Of a DNA stretch of 64,000 nt, positions 12,701-25,149 are shown in pieces. The stretch is taken from positions 310,001 through 374,000 of the forward strand of contig JABVXU010000015.1 of NCBI GenBank assembly GCA_013365365.1, read 5' to 3'. Within the stretch, counting starts at the first letter, position 1; every line of letters starts with the position of its first letter. The DNA is from Cruorifilaria tuberocauda. Taxonomy: Eukaryota; Nematoda; Chromadorea; Rhabditida; Onchocercidae. The translations under genes were made by a program, and so were the position numbers. The notes beneath the pieces were generated by a model. That model saw nothing but the letters and a program-made list of their open reading frames with translations. It was not told the DNA's origin and made no database searches.

Positions 12701-15700
12701 TTGGCTTATTTCAAGAGAGATTATCAAAATAGACAAACTCAAGCAAAAAATACATTATTCGTACATTATATGTTCAAAAAGATTCTCAGCACTTATTCGG
12801 TATGATTGAAAATTTGCCTTTTATCAGACAATTAGGATCAAAGATTAGAAAGATTATCATTTTTAATAAGAAACTATTTATTCTGTTCAGGAATCCGGTG
12901 TTTCTCTTTATTTTTTAATGAACACTAAAATATGAAATTTTCAGCATTCCTTTTTAAAGGAATGCTGAAAGAGATTTTAGTACGAATGAAAATTAACAAT
13001 TAACAATTAATAAAATTAATTTTATAATAATGATTTTTTAATGAGGAAATTTTTCGTTGTTTCTTCGTCTAGAAATTCAAAATTTAGGTACGAATACGAT
13101 TGGATGATTTGCGATTGATGGAGTTCGAAATTGCTGACTCAATAAGAAGATCAAATAATCGTCAGTGATCTAAAATAAACAATTACAATGTTTAATAGTA
13201 AAAATAAAAACACCTAAAACAAGATGAATATATATAAGTTTTGGTGTGACATCGTCTAAACGATGTTAATAAAATAATTCTTGAGCAAAAGCTATTTGTT
13301 AGTTTTCTCTTTTGAAAAGGAAATGATATCGAAAAAATTAAAATTAATTAGGAAGTGATGGCGCAGAATGTTCGGATTGTAATAAACCGAAATAATCTGA
13401 CAGAGATCATTACTTTATCAATTTAAGCTTAGTTCCAGTTCTTTCAGTTTCTATGTTAAGCAACAACTCTAGCAATAGCAAAATCAGAAACATGTTTTCC
13501 AAATGAAATTTTCCAGGGAACGACCACAATATTGAAATACTTGAAATACTGGTCATTCCGTTTAGAAGTAAATGTTAACATAACAGTTACATTCTTATAT
13601 TTTTTAATGAAATTAGATACTTATTGATAGCTTTTGACGATAAGAAATGTGTTTTTTAATTTAGCTGTGAAAATGTGCAATTTTCAGGTAATCAAATTAT
13701 ACAAAAATTATACAAAAAATCAATTATCAATTCTTCATCCCTAATTTATAATTAACTTATCAAGTTCTGTGTTATCAGAATACTTAATTAAATTTGTAAG
13801 AATGGATGTGAAAATTTTTAGAAACGCTTTAAGATATTCTACTTGACCGCAAATTTGGATTAATAGCTGTTTAAGGTTTATATTGGAGGTCGAATTAGAA
13901 ATGAATGCCTAATTTTTGTTACTTGAAGTATTCTGTAAAGATAAACATAATGCACACACTGATAAGCTCTGCTTAGAGACATTTATGAGATAATTTTTTC
14001 ATTATTTATTTTCATCTTGGAAAATAAACTTCTTATTGGTCACTTGTCCATCCCTCTTTCATACTATATTAATACCATTGATTTTTCTTCTTCAATTTGT
14101 TAGAAATTTTGGAAATTTGGAATTTAAAGCCTAATTTGATAGCACATAAATAGAAAGTAAATATTACTGGCTTTATGCTAATTTATTTGCATAATCTATA
14201 ACATTTTAACTTGGAAATATAACGGAGAGAAGAAATGGACAAATATAGTAGTCGAGAAATTCAAATTTTTCATTAGTACTCTTTTAAATACCCTTTGTGA
14301 AATTTCTGCAAAAACAAAAAGAAGCAGATTCATTATAAAAATCTATTTCGAGAAATGCCTGATTAAGCTGATTTTATTCGTAGTGAAATTCTGATTACTC
14401 TTTCACTCTTGTTACTTTCCGGTTTTCTTACTGAAACTTTGTTGGAAAAATTTGCCAAAATCTTAATTCTAGAATATTAGAAAAGCCATGCATAACTGAT
14501 CGCGATGAAAACGTTTTTTTTTGCGCCCCTTTTAAAGCAATTCTGTTACCTTTAATCTTTCAAATAAAATAAATGAACTGGTAGACATAATTGAGAAAAG
14601 CTCTCTTTCGCCAAGTTGTTTACAGTCATACAGTCTCACTTCTGTACTGGGATGAGAACTGTAGTGTTTACGTTTCCTTTCTTTACACCAATGGTTTATA
14701 ATTTTGAATGAAATAATAAATGTTATTATGAAAATTTGCATCAGGTTGAGCAGTATCGTTATTCAACTCAATTTCTCCCCGGAATTCATTCCTACGATCC
14801 GGTTATTGTTGCTGCAGCAAATCAACAGAATCTTCATTTCATGACTCTATCGCCAACTTACTTGGTCTTCTACCTCTTTCATTAATTATATAGTTTGTTA
14901 GATAAAATTTCTAAAAAACGGGATGAAATGCTCCATTTCAAAATATTTTTTGCAAAAATAATTTTCAATAAATTTTAAGTATTTAAATTGTTTGAATCTT
15001 CAGAACGGCGTTAGTGGTTATATTCGTAGACGATTGTCGCTGGTGGAGGCGCTTAGCAATCCAATCTTCTCTGATAGTGATCACAGCCAGCATGATAACG
15101 TAAGTTTTTTTGTAACAAGTAAAGTTGAAATTTTTTCCCCAGCAACAGAACTGGCTGTATATTATGATCAGTGAATATAAAGCAAAAAATTGAGCAGTGC
15201 ATTCTCCCAAACCAAAATTCAAATAATAAATAAATTGCAACCATTGTGAGGGTCTTATATAATGCGCTTAGATTAATTATAAACTTCCATAATCAAATTT
15301 ATTTGGGATAGCATCGGTTGAAGTAAATTTACCCGCTATTTTACGTAGTTGGGAACTAATTGCCAGTATCTGTAAAAAAATAGTAATATAACATTCTGAT
15401 AATCGAAATGTTGCACATGCATTTTGAATTAATATTTAGCAATAAGCAGTATCTGTTGAAATTTCAATCTTATTTCAATCCATCGTAAATTTTTTATTCA
15501 ACAAATTTATGATTAAGCTTAATTTGGTAACAAGAAATATTCTTCGGAAATATTTGGTCGTTGAATAGCTTTTTAAATAGGTGAAGTTAATTTTTCATGC
15601 CTTTATGTCAGGCAGTTAACCGATACGTTTGGGTGTACTTCAAACATGGGTAATTAAACCTTTTTACTTCAGACCTGATAGAATACAATAACACAACACA

Positions 15701-18700
15701 TTAACATTTCAACAATATCCAGGAGAGTATTTTTTTAATACTCGTCAATCGTTTTACCCTTTCGTTCAGCAGCCACCTTCCTTGAAACAAATCCCTAGCA
15801 ATGCCTCTGAGCCTGGGACTTTCTTTATCCTGGAGGAGGGAGGATCAAGACGGTTCAAAGATTACAACCAAAAGTGTACATTTAACTTACAATGTTAATT
15901 AAAGAACAAAGGATTTCATCAATCTTTGTCTTCTTCCTGGTTTCAGCAACACAGTTTGTAGACATGGAGCTTACATTATTTAGCTTACAGTGTTAAATCG
16001 AGAAAAAAGGATTTCATTATTCTGCCTTTCCTCGTTTTTTCAGCGACACTATTCTTCATGTTTTCCCACCAATAATTCTAGGCCTAATGATTGAAAGATT
16101 TACTCTTTGGAGATTTTGATGAATTAATTTCGGAATAATTTCTGAAATGCTTATCTTTAATCATAAATAAAGCTTCAATGGACTGAAATAAAACTAAAAT
16201 TTAGGATTTACCATTAATTTTAAATATCAATTCAACATATATATGCAATACTTCAATTATCAGAGTGTCACTATTGTCAATTATATTTTTAAAGATAGGA
16301 AGTGCAATTTATTCTGAACAAGTAAGTAAGTAAATAGGAAAAAATATTGCGTAAATAGAGAAGTAATTTCTGATCTATTTACTCTTTAATCATAAACTTA
16401 TGGAAATAAGCAAAGATCCGACACATTGAAATGCTATTAAAGGAAAATGTATTGTGATGAAATTTTAGACTGAAATGCGTTTTAAAAGCACTATCAAAAA
16501 CATCATTTAATTTATTTGTTTTAACGGAATGTCTTAATTAAGGAAGAAAAAAATCATACCGAACTATAATATGATTTATTAATGTTAATTTTCTAAATAT
16601 TGATTTTACTATCGCCATGATTGGCATATATGGAAAGAAGAATGCAAATAAAAAATTAAATTTAGACTTTCATGCATGTATGAGTAAAATTTTTAAGGTC
16701 TTTTCTTTGCAACTGAATATTTTTGCAGAATTGGGAAATTATATTTCAGTAGAAGAGTTCGAAACTCGAAATAGTTTGTCTCTTGATCTTATCATCACGC
16801 TTAAATTTATTTGGACAAAAGTATTATTCATCTAAATTCTAGGAACCATTAAACATTCAATTTACGATTCCAATCATTTTGAAGCAAAAAACTTTAATGG
16901 TTATTATTTTTGTTTAATCTCAAGCACAAATGAATTAATTCCTTTTTTCAATTATTCGGTTATTAGTAATTTCACATTCGCTTTATTCAATATATTAAAT
17001 AGATTAATTTCGATTCAATGTATTTTTAATTCTTTGCTTTACTAAAGTATTTAGTATTATCAGTGATTTTTTTGCAAGTTTATAGATAAGTAATATTCCA
17101 GAATGGACAAATGATTCGATCTAAACATTAAAAATAAGATCACTGTTCATTATCGTTTCTAGGATTCTCATATATAAATATTTTATTTATATCAATAATG
17201 ATTTATCGCGGATGGTTTTACGATCATTTATAAGAATATTCATGCTTTATGTCTGTAGGAATTTAAAGGAAATCTCTAAAGTTCTGATCGTTTCAAAATT
17301 CAGCGCGTGTATTTATTTACTTGAATTCAATTGCATTAATTTTTCAACCTAGAACAGTAGGAGTTTATGATTAATTAGTCTATAAACTACTGACTATTGA
17401 TAATCCTGAAACATATTGTAAGAGTTTCGCATTTCTGACCTCTGTACAGTGCGAAAATTTAATTTTTTCGTATTTATATAATCTTTTCATATTAAAGCTA
17501 ATTGGGAAATGACTTTTATTATCTTAATTATAACTGATAAGAGAGTAATAAATGGTTCTAACGAGATTGTTTCTATCACTTGCAAATGGCAAATTTCCTC
17601 GAGATATCTCAATATCTGCTATTCTCGCCACATTTCAGCTTGCTTCATTCCAAAAGCTCTAAGTATCGTTTTGCGGCTCTCATTCTCATTCAAAACTTTT
17701 CCTTCACCATTTCTCTTTCTGTTCAGTTTATTCATCTATCCATCCATTTCTCTATTGCTTGTCATTTCATACTCAAAATACTCGTTTTTTAAGCCTATAA
17801 TGGCATGATATTGGCCAACTGTTCAAATAAGTGATTGATCAGTTGTAAATTATTTGAACGATTTGTTATTTAATGCAAGACCTACATATGTATAACATCT
17901 ATTTTCAGTCTCAATTTTCAACTGCCATTATGCTTCGATCACTAAATATCAATGAAAATTATAAACATATTTATAAGGTAGTGCTTTTCTACGTTTTGGT
18001 TAACCGTTCAATTCAATCAATTTCGATAATTCTCCTTTAATGAAAGAAAATAAAACGAGCAATTAAACTAATGATTCTATGAAAAACAGATAAGGTTAAT
18101 ACTTTCTGTTAAGAACATGAGGAGCATTGCTGAATTTTCATTTGAATAAAAAAGAAATATAATTTTAGAGACACTGAATGTAAGCGATTTAATTGAGAGT
18201 TTTATGTTATAGCAAATTAAAGAAGCGACAGGTAATCCTAGTTTAAGAACAATTGATTATTCTGACAATAACCACGGCAGGTATAGCAGCAGTGTTCTAA
18301 AGGTAACTGCGAAACGTTTTATTTGTGAAAAAATTCCGAATGCAAAAGTTCGGAATGCGAAATTCATAAACTTGAAATGATTTTGGTTGATTGTGCACGA
18401 TTTACTATAATTTAAAAAATTTTTAGGACAGTAAAATAGATTTTCAACTTTTTTAATCGCTGCTAAGATTTTTGAGAGATTTTAAGACAACAAATGGTGA
18501 GAAAAATGAATGAAATAAGTTTTTTGTTGAATATTATGAAAAATGAGAAAATATATCGAGGAAAATGTTGTACATAGTCATTAACTCCTTTTCTGTTGAT
18601 TAAAAGTTGGCGAATTAAATATTTAAGAAATTAGAGACAGGTTAATTTCGAGCAACAATGATAAAACTAATTCCTTTGAAAATGAATTGGTGCTCATATA

Positions 18701-19745
18701 GTACTAAAAAGAAGATTAAAATATCGAGGACGGTTTCATGTTCTTATCATTCATCGTAATATTAGTGGCACTGGTTGATAACAATGGTAAAGATATGCAA
18801 ATGCTGAGAGTCAAGGCTTGGTGATTACAATAGTAATAAGCTTTTGAATGCTGAAGATTAAATTCTTTTTAATTCACGTATCATTGATAGCTATAATAAA
18901 TGATTGCAAGAAGACAGATAAACGATTGGTGAAGTTGAATAACAGGATAGGAATCCATAATTGGTAAAATAACTGGACGATATGTGTAAGAATCCTCTGT
19001 GATATGTATGTATGTATGCATGTGATATGTAATGATAGTCGATGACAAAATACAGTCGTTATGATCATAATTATAATTTTTTTAAAAGTGTTTCGTGACA
19101 AAACAACCAACAACTAAAATTTTTTTTCCTGTGCTGAATCATTCTCTACTCACTCTCTATACCTCTCCCTTTCTCTCTCTCTCTTCCAGAAAAGTGTTCA
19201 TCCCTGTTTGGATTATTTTGAATTCTCAGTTTTTTTTGCTGCCGTAAGTTTACTTATTTTAAACTTTATTTTCAATTTAAATTTTCGATCGATTTTTCCT
19301 AAGCAGTCGGAATTTTTGAAGAAAGTCGAGGGAATGATTTTCCATTTTTTACTGAGTTTCTTGTTTACGAATTAGAAAGTATGAAAACTTTCCAAAGTAG
19401 AAATAAAACGGACGTGGTAATGGTTGATATTTATTAAAGCAAAATGTAAATGTATTGAATGTAAAACATAAATGTATAAATGTATGTATGCAACAAGAAA
19501 CTGAAAAATACATTTATCACTTGTGACTGATGAACAACGAATTATGTTTTTGCATGGAACTAGAATTAACAATAATGTCCAGATTTTTATTTGAGAAACA
19601 ATGGGTGACTATGGCATTGGAAATTGACAGAATTAAAATTAAAGAAGTGACCCAACTCGTTTGATATTGGTTTTACCCAGCAAAATTGGGTTATTGCCGG
19701 CGTAATTCGACGATCTCTCTTTCATATTCCCGTGAACCCTTTAAG
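9744..19745 (+). CDS. Series of well-bounded phase-0 exons, probably the 5' part of the Rho GEF gene
   Basis: Candidate exons: 9744-9833, 14745-14864, 15004-15099, 17909-17977, 18213-18302, 19190-19243 and 19681-19745. The first six have lengths divisible by three. Most start after a good acceptor (AAATTTCAG, ATTTTCAG, CTTCCAG) and end at a good donor (GTTAGT, GTAAGT, GTAGTG, GTAACT); the 14745 exon's donor, GTCTTC, is poor. Translations are Ser/Asn/Tyr-rich and look disordered. The exon at 15004 (GVSGYIRRRLSL) and the one at 19681 (WVIAGVIRRSL) share a short G-x-I-R-R motif. The first exon of the GEF core at 27445 also begins in phase 0, so one long gene is plausible. The last exon is 65 nt and breaks the phase pattern. 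No start codon was found and no family was recognised. They could belong to a separate gene. Confidence 0.35.
10966..12805 (+). CDS. Uncharacterised secreted or type I membrane protein, Cys-rich ectodomain
   Basis: Two exons (10966-11207 and 12238-12805) join in phase (2+1 nt) into 269 residues. The ATG at 10966 is followed by a signal peptide (MRLFLGIYALFCIPLSG). Next comes an ectodomain of about 125 residues with many cysteines, ending in CICCGQLCGEE, and with N-glycosylation sequons (NKT, NST, NGT). A strongly hydrophobic stretch of about 35 residues (IIFILLIIFANFCIF...) makes one or two membrane passes. A basic tail of roughly 100 residues follows. The paired cysteines near the membrane recall small three-finger receptors, but spacing is not convincing and no family is assigned. 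It lies on the same strand as the flanking exons at 9744 and 14745, so it may be nested in a large intron. An AATAAA lies about 205 nt past the stop. Confidence 0.6.
12939..12970. repeat. Perfect 15-bp hairpin downstream of the small membrane-protein gene
   Basis: Arms 12939-12953 and 12956-12970 are exact reverse complements separated by two T residues. The hairpin lies about 135 nt behind the stop codon at 12805 and before the AATAAA at about 13009. It would therefore fall in the 3' UTR of that gene if the transcript reaches that signal. Confidence 0.8.
12971..14744. other. AT-rich non-coding stretch
   Basis: No gene seen on either strand. The sequence is AT-rich and contains only short chance open frames. 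It lies between the small membrane-protein gene and the next candidate exon. Confidence 0.5.
15599..16070 (-). repeat. Dispersed repeat, copy B (carries a degraded SL1 in reverse orientation)
   Basis: This stretch matches the reverse complement of 39675-40117 over most of its length. Shared blocks include TTACCCTTTCGTT, CTTTCTTTAT.CTGGAGGAG and AGGATCAAGAC. It contains a 22-nt segment at 15639-15660 that matches the antisense of nematode SL1 at 20 of 22 positions. Within the copy, a unit of about 98 bp is imperfectly repeated in tandem, starting near 15880 and near 15978; both units hold a conserved AAGGATTTCAT block followed by a T-rich run ending in CAG. The strand given is that of the SL1-like sequence. 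It sits in what would be an intron of the GEF gene if the upstream exons belong to it. Confidence 0.75.
16071..17908. other. Intronic or intergenic AT-rich sequence
   Basis: No convincing exon. A stretch at 16729-16820 is bounded by TTTTTGCAG and GTATTA and is open. Its 92-nt length does not fit the phase-0 pattern of its neighbours, so it is not called. Confidence 0.4.
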
Positions 19746-21058
19746 GTGCATATTTTTTTAAAACAGCTTCAAAATTTACTGTCATCTCTTCAATTTTATT
19801 CAATTTAAGTTAAAGCCTTTTTTGAATATCATTGCGTCACCTGTTTCCTTTTTTTGGCGAAAAAAAATTCATAAAAATCAAACATATCTAATGTTTTAGA
19901 GTTTTATCTTTCAAAAAATTTCGGATTTGCAACTATTCAATATTAGATACTTATTGCAGATTGAAATGTCCAATACAAATTCTATCATTGACAAATTCTA
20001 TCTATCATTATATCATTGACCTTTAGTTTCTAGTTCTGAAATGAGGGCGAAGGAAAGGAACGATGAAGCAAAGGAAGTGAGATTTATTGGACTGAATTAT
20101 AGTTGAATAAACGGCAAGATTTCATTTCATAAAATTTCTTATTATTATCATCAAGGAAATCAAAAGCACTTGCAAGAAGTAGGACGAAATAAAATCCTTA
20201 CTGATACTGATGAAAATGTAAGCTAACTATTCCAAATGTGCGAGGTATGCATATATATTTCTACACAAGAAGGGTTTTTTTTAAACAGAAATGGAAGGAA
20301 TTTTTCAGATAAATATTGAACGCTTCTGTGAATTTCCTGAACAAAACTTGACTTTTCAGCTTATAGCTCATTACTGCAGCTCAGTCTATTAAATTTAGTA
20401 AATTGATTAATCTATTAGAAAACTTTCATTCTATTGTAAGATTTCTTTTTTTTAATTGAAATATACTGTCCTCACGATATAGATATATATATATATATAT
20501 ATGAAAATCCGAAATGTATGAAATTTGCATCCTTCAAATGACGCAAGATAAATCCTTCATTTCTGCCTACATCAATTATTATAGAATCTAAAGAATTGCA
20601 GTGATTAGTAATTATCTTAGACAATTATTTCTGAATTTATTCGTAGTGCTTATCCATTATCACTTATTATTTGCTTGATTATCATTTATCAGTGATTCTA
20701 AATAAAGTTCATTTAAAAAAGGAAATTCAGTTCTCAGCGATATTTTACATTAATACACAAAACTCAAATTTATCTTCAATTTCAGACTTCATAACCAAAT
20801 ATGCTTGCCGATTTGATAGGATCGATTATTTGTATGTTTCTCTGTTTCAGGGATATCTAATTACTTATTTATTTTACTATCAAATCTCGACCCCTCACGA
20901 TATTAAATACTTCTGCTGATGATAAATTACTTCGGATACCTATCACTTTTCATTGAAGCAGGCAAAAAGCCTTGAAAACTGATTTTGTAGTTCAAGGTCA
21001 TCAAATCTTCTGAGTTTTTTTTCAATTGACCATATTGAGTAAGAAGAAAAGTAAAGTG
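19746..21058. other. Non-coding stretch with AT microsatellite
   Basis: A run of AT dinucleotides lies at about 20478-20502. An open segment after an acceptor near 20310 reads about 27 codons to a stop but has no usable donor and does not join its neighbours in phase. Nothing else was seen. Confidence 0.4.
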
Positions 21059-21292
21059 ATGTATTGTGTTGTGGAACGAAGTGTACACTCCACGGCATGT
21101 GTTATAAAAGTACGTGAACCTTCATTGACGGCAAATTACTGTAATGATGAAAATTTATTATCATCATTAACTTCATCATTACTTTCGCGACAGCCATTTT
21201 TACTAACATCACCGATATCAACGGCATTTCTTCAACAAGATTCTGTGCTAACGCGATTACGGCGATGTTGCGACGATTTCATCGTGAAAGAT
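21059..21292 (+). CDS. Candidate alternative first exon of the Rho GEF gene
   Basis: ATG at 21059 opens a 78-codon segment that ends at a possible donor (GAT|GTATAT at 21293) in phase 0. This matches the phase-0 start of the common GEF exon at 27445. The peptide begins MYCVVERSVHS, is Ser/Thr/Leu-rich in the middle and ends LRRCCDDFIVKD. Third positions and composition look more coding than the surrounding DNA. Without the splice the frame ends at a TGA near 21317, so a short independent ORF is the alternative. No similarity recognised. Confidence 0.4.
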
Positions 21293-24200
21293 GTATATTT
21301 TATAACAGCAGTTCGTTGATAAGATCTGAAAGGAAACAATACATGAAATCGGATAATGCTATTTTAAACATAAACATTTTCGTTCACAATATCATTTGAG
21401 AATCTTACAATATTAATTTTTATTTTGACTACAGCTTATTAGGCATATTGCTGATCATAGTTTAAGTGTTCAATTCTTTTTAGAAACATTTAGAAATATT
21501 ATGAAAAGGTAAATAAAAGTGAAGAGTGTGCTATACAAGATCTTCCATTTTATTGACATATTTTTTCAATCTTAAATTTAGTAAAAACCGGGAAGTGCTT
21601 GCAACTTTTCACTAAAAACATCTTCAAGTATGAGTTTAATTTTACTCCATCTCAAAACCTCAGTACTAAAGTTTTTGGATTAAAACCAATTGATGAAGTA
21701 GTAATAGTTTAGTATTATCATTACCTTTTCATTCAAATAATTTTAATTGAATGGAATAGTATCATTCACAACCAAAGTGATCTATCAAGCATTAACTTAT
21801 CAATTACAATTCTGATTCTTACCATTTTTCATAAATTGATATAATTCAATCGGAGTTTAAATATATGATAAATTGAACTATTCATACGAATTGATTCAAC
21901 AAAAAGCTTATCTCTGTTTTTTACATAGCTTTTAAAATTTTTAAAATATATCTTTGCACTTTTTTTACAAAAAAATTCATATGAATTATCAGATTTCGAC
22001 TTTTTTGATCAGATTGAAATTCAAAAGTCTCTGAAATGAAGTAAATACAGGAATTGGAAAAGAAATCAATCAGTAAATATCGGGATATTTTGTTTTTTTT
22101 CGCAGTGCATGGGAAGTTTTTCCATCAACTTTTTCTGATAAATTCCAATTTAATTAATTTTGTTCGTTTACTAATGCTAGAAATGAATGGATGAATGAAA
22201 TTCTTTGCTTGCAGTGAAAAATGAATGACTGAAACTATCAATTTCCAATCATTTCACTTTACATTTTCATTTTTTGTTTAAGCGATACAAATAAGTGCAT
22301 AATCTATGAATTTCCAAATTTTCAGATTTTTACCGTAAAGAATTTTATCGAAAGAGACAATTTCCGCTTTAATTGTTGGATTTTTACTTTTCTGAACTTA
22401 TTGATATTATTCCTTACCCTCTAATCACTCAGTACTCTTCCATGAAATTCAATTTATTTCTTGATGAAATTGATAAAATGATTTTTCTGGCAACTAATAA
22501 TTTCAATAAATTTTTCTGGTATTTTTAAGAAATCCTAAGTGGTTCTTTTAGACTGAAACTGAAACTTTTCTTAATTACCTTAGAAAAAAACTCGTATTTC
22601 CATTAGAGGTTGGCATGCTATGAAATAAATATAGTTGACAATTTTTATTTAATAAACTGCTTATTGATATTAATGCAACAGTTGAAAAACTGAAATCACT
22701 TGTTCTTTGCTCTATCTTTCCTCTCAATTCACTTATCGTTTTCATCTACAAATCAGTAATTATCAGCTACGCTTATTTTCAGTTTATTATCAGTCAATTA
22801 TCAGTTTATCTTGCAATTTCCCATTTCTTTTCAACTAATATAAAGAGGAAAAAATTCTTCAGAGGATTGAATTCGTTAAAGCTTTAAAGAGACAAATTGA
22901 TTTTTTGGATTCTGAACTTCAGTAATAGCGTGTTTCAGGTTTAAGAATGATTACCAGTGCTTATCATAAATTCTGAGAGAGAAAGTACAATTCATTTACA
23001 TTATCTCCGTTCATAATCTTTAGCTTTTCCAGAACTCCAACTGTTAGCGGGAATTGCATACTAGACGGAGCAGTATAGTGCGAAAAAATGCGAGTGTCAT
23101 AATAATTCATGAAATGAATGATTTTTTTTGAATTATAGGAAATTATTTAGAAACTCTATACACGAACCTTAACGGATGGGTCATTTTTATTTGTTCGAAG
23201 TGCTTGCTAATCGGAAGAACAAGTAGAAATAAAACGTGATATTTAGAGGGAGAGAGAGAGAAAGACTTTTGTGTCAGTTTTCTTTAAACAAAAAAACATC
23301 CCTTTACTGTCAATTTAATTTCTTTAAACAAAAAAGCGATAGTTTTACCCTTCTAAAACATTTTTCCAAGTTTAAAGAGGCAAAAATATGATGCCCAATG
23401 ATATCTCAAGTGAAATAATGGTAAATAACTATTTTAGAGAATAAGATAAGTTGCAAAATGATGCAATTCACTGCTGCTTTAATTGCACAAGCAAGTACTT
23501 TACTTTTTCACTTTTTCTTTACTTTTTCAGTTGAAAAAAAATTTTGAAAACTAATTTATAGCAAACAATAATTTATTTCAAATATCTACCATGAAATAAC
23601 ATAAAAGACTCACGCTTTCAATATTTGTTGGTACTATTGCTAAAACCATTGTATTTTAATTAACTTTTAATTAATTTTATCTCTGGATAATTTTTATCAT
23701 AAACTTTTAAGGTGCAAGGATAATTAACAAGCACAAATAGTCAATCAAAATTATCAACAAAAAAATTGCCCTATGTGAATGTTTCACTACAGAAAAGTGC
23801 AAGTTTAGTTGCTAAAAAACAACATTTCTTTGTCGTACATTTCTAAGGCTCCATTCATTTTTTCATCTCATTCTTAAGGTTCTTTATTCGTACGAAAAAA
23901 CCAAATTCTTCCAATTTTCTCTGTGAAATATTCACTGAGTTGTTTCTAAGAAATTTCAATGAAAAATTAAAAGACTCAAGAATTTAAACATTGCAAAGGA
24001 AATACGCATATAGGAGATGAAACTACGTAACATATCTTCTTCACTCAGTCATAAATAATCCCTCCTTGTTATCCTTATAAATTGTCAGTTTAATCATCTC
24101 TGACCTCACTTCTTATCACCTAATCATTTCCAACCAAAATTATTATAAATATAATCTAAACAGTAAATGTATTTTTCGCCCACATTTTCAGAGAAGCATC

Positions 24201-25095
24201 TTTCGTCTCCCCATTTGCTTTTTCTTGCTTTATTTTTCATTTTAAATTTATTTCTAGCACAGCAGCTGTAATGTAGAATGAATTTGTAAATTATTGAATT
24301 GGCATAAATCCTTTTTCCCTTCTCTTTCCATTCATTCATTTTCAACTGATTAAATTGGAAGCATGCCATTTCTATCATTTTCGCTATAAAGGAATCAAAA
24401 ATATTCGTAGTTCAAAACTTCTACTGATTGTTGAAACGTCAGCCAACGAAACATTCCTTTGCTATTAAAATTCTTCTGTCAGTTAGCTTAAATACTTCAA
24501 GTAATATACAAATTACTTATTTTTAAACTAATTGTTAAGAAGCTGGATGAAATAGTAAAGAAAGCAATAAACTCGCAGTGAGTTATTAATTTAAAAGTAA
24601 GTTAATAAGGTATATGCAGTCTGAATATAAGTTTGAATATAAGTTCGATGTAATTTGAATTTGATGATTATATCACCGACATATCACAATTTTACTCGTT
24701 CAAAAGTAAATACTCATTAAAACTACTACAAGTAGATAGAAAGGATTAAGCCTGACTTGAAGGAAATAATTTCAGAGAGATATTCATTTCAATATATTTT
24801 AATTCACTTCAAATTCACAATACTCATAGTATAGTTGGTTGGCATCGCTTTAAGTACTTAACTCCATTAATTATCTCTCACCTCCAAAAATTTTCCTGCA
24901 CAACTCTTTTTCTATTTTTTTCTACTTCTTTTATCAAAACTTTTTTTCGAATCCATCAGTGGTGAGCAGCATTTCACAGTGTGTTTTTATCACAGATCTA
25001 CCAGATATGTTATAGATTACATTTACATTTCTGTTGAATTGCGCATACAACCTCAGATTAGATTATTTCCGAAGAATTACTTTACTTACTCCCGA
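21293..25095. other. Long AT-rich putative intron
   Basis: No exon could be supported on either strand. A GA-rich simple repeat lies around 23246-23266. The remainder is AT-rich with many short poly-T and poly-A runs. Confidence 0.5.
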
Positions 25096-25149
25096 ATGAC
25101 AAAATCAGTTGAAAAAGAAATTCATTCAGTTATTTCTTTATTGTCGATG
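25096..25149 (+). CDS. Candidate short first exon of the Rho GEF gene
   Basis: ATG at 25096 begins 18 codons (MTKSVEKEIHSVISLLSM) ending exactly at a strong donor (GTAAGT at 25150) in phase 0. It can be spliced directly to the common exon at 27445. Because the donor is strong and the phase fits, this is the better of the two nearby start-exon candidates. It is still short, and it was chosen by position rather than homology. Confidence 0.45.

Noticed and set aside
20310..20395. Open segment after TTTTTCAG near 20310 considered as another GEF exon
   Set aside because: It ends in a stop without a usable donor and cannot be joined in phase to the exon at 19681-19745.
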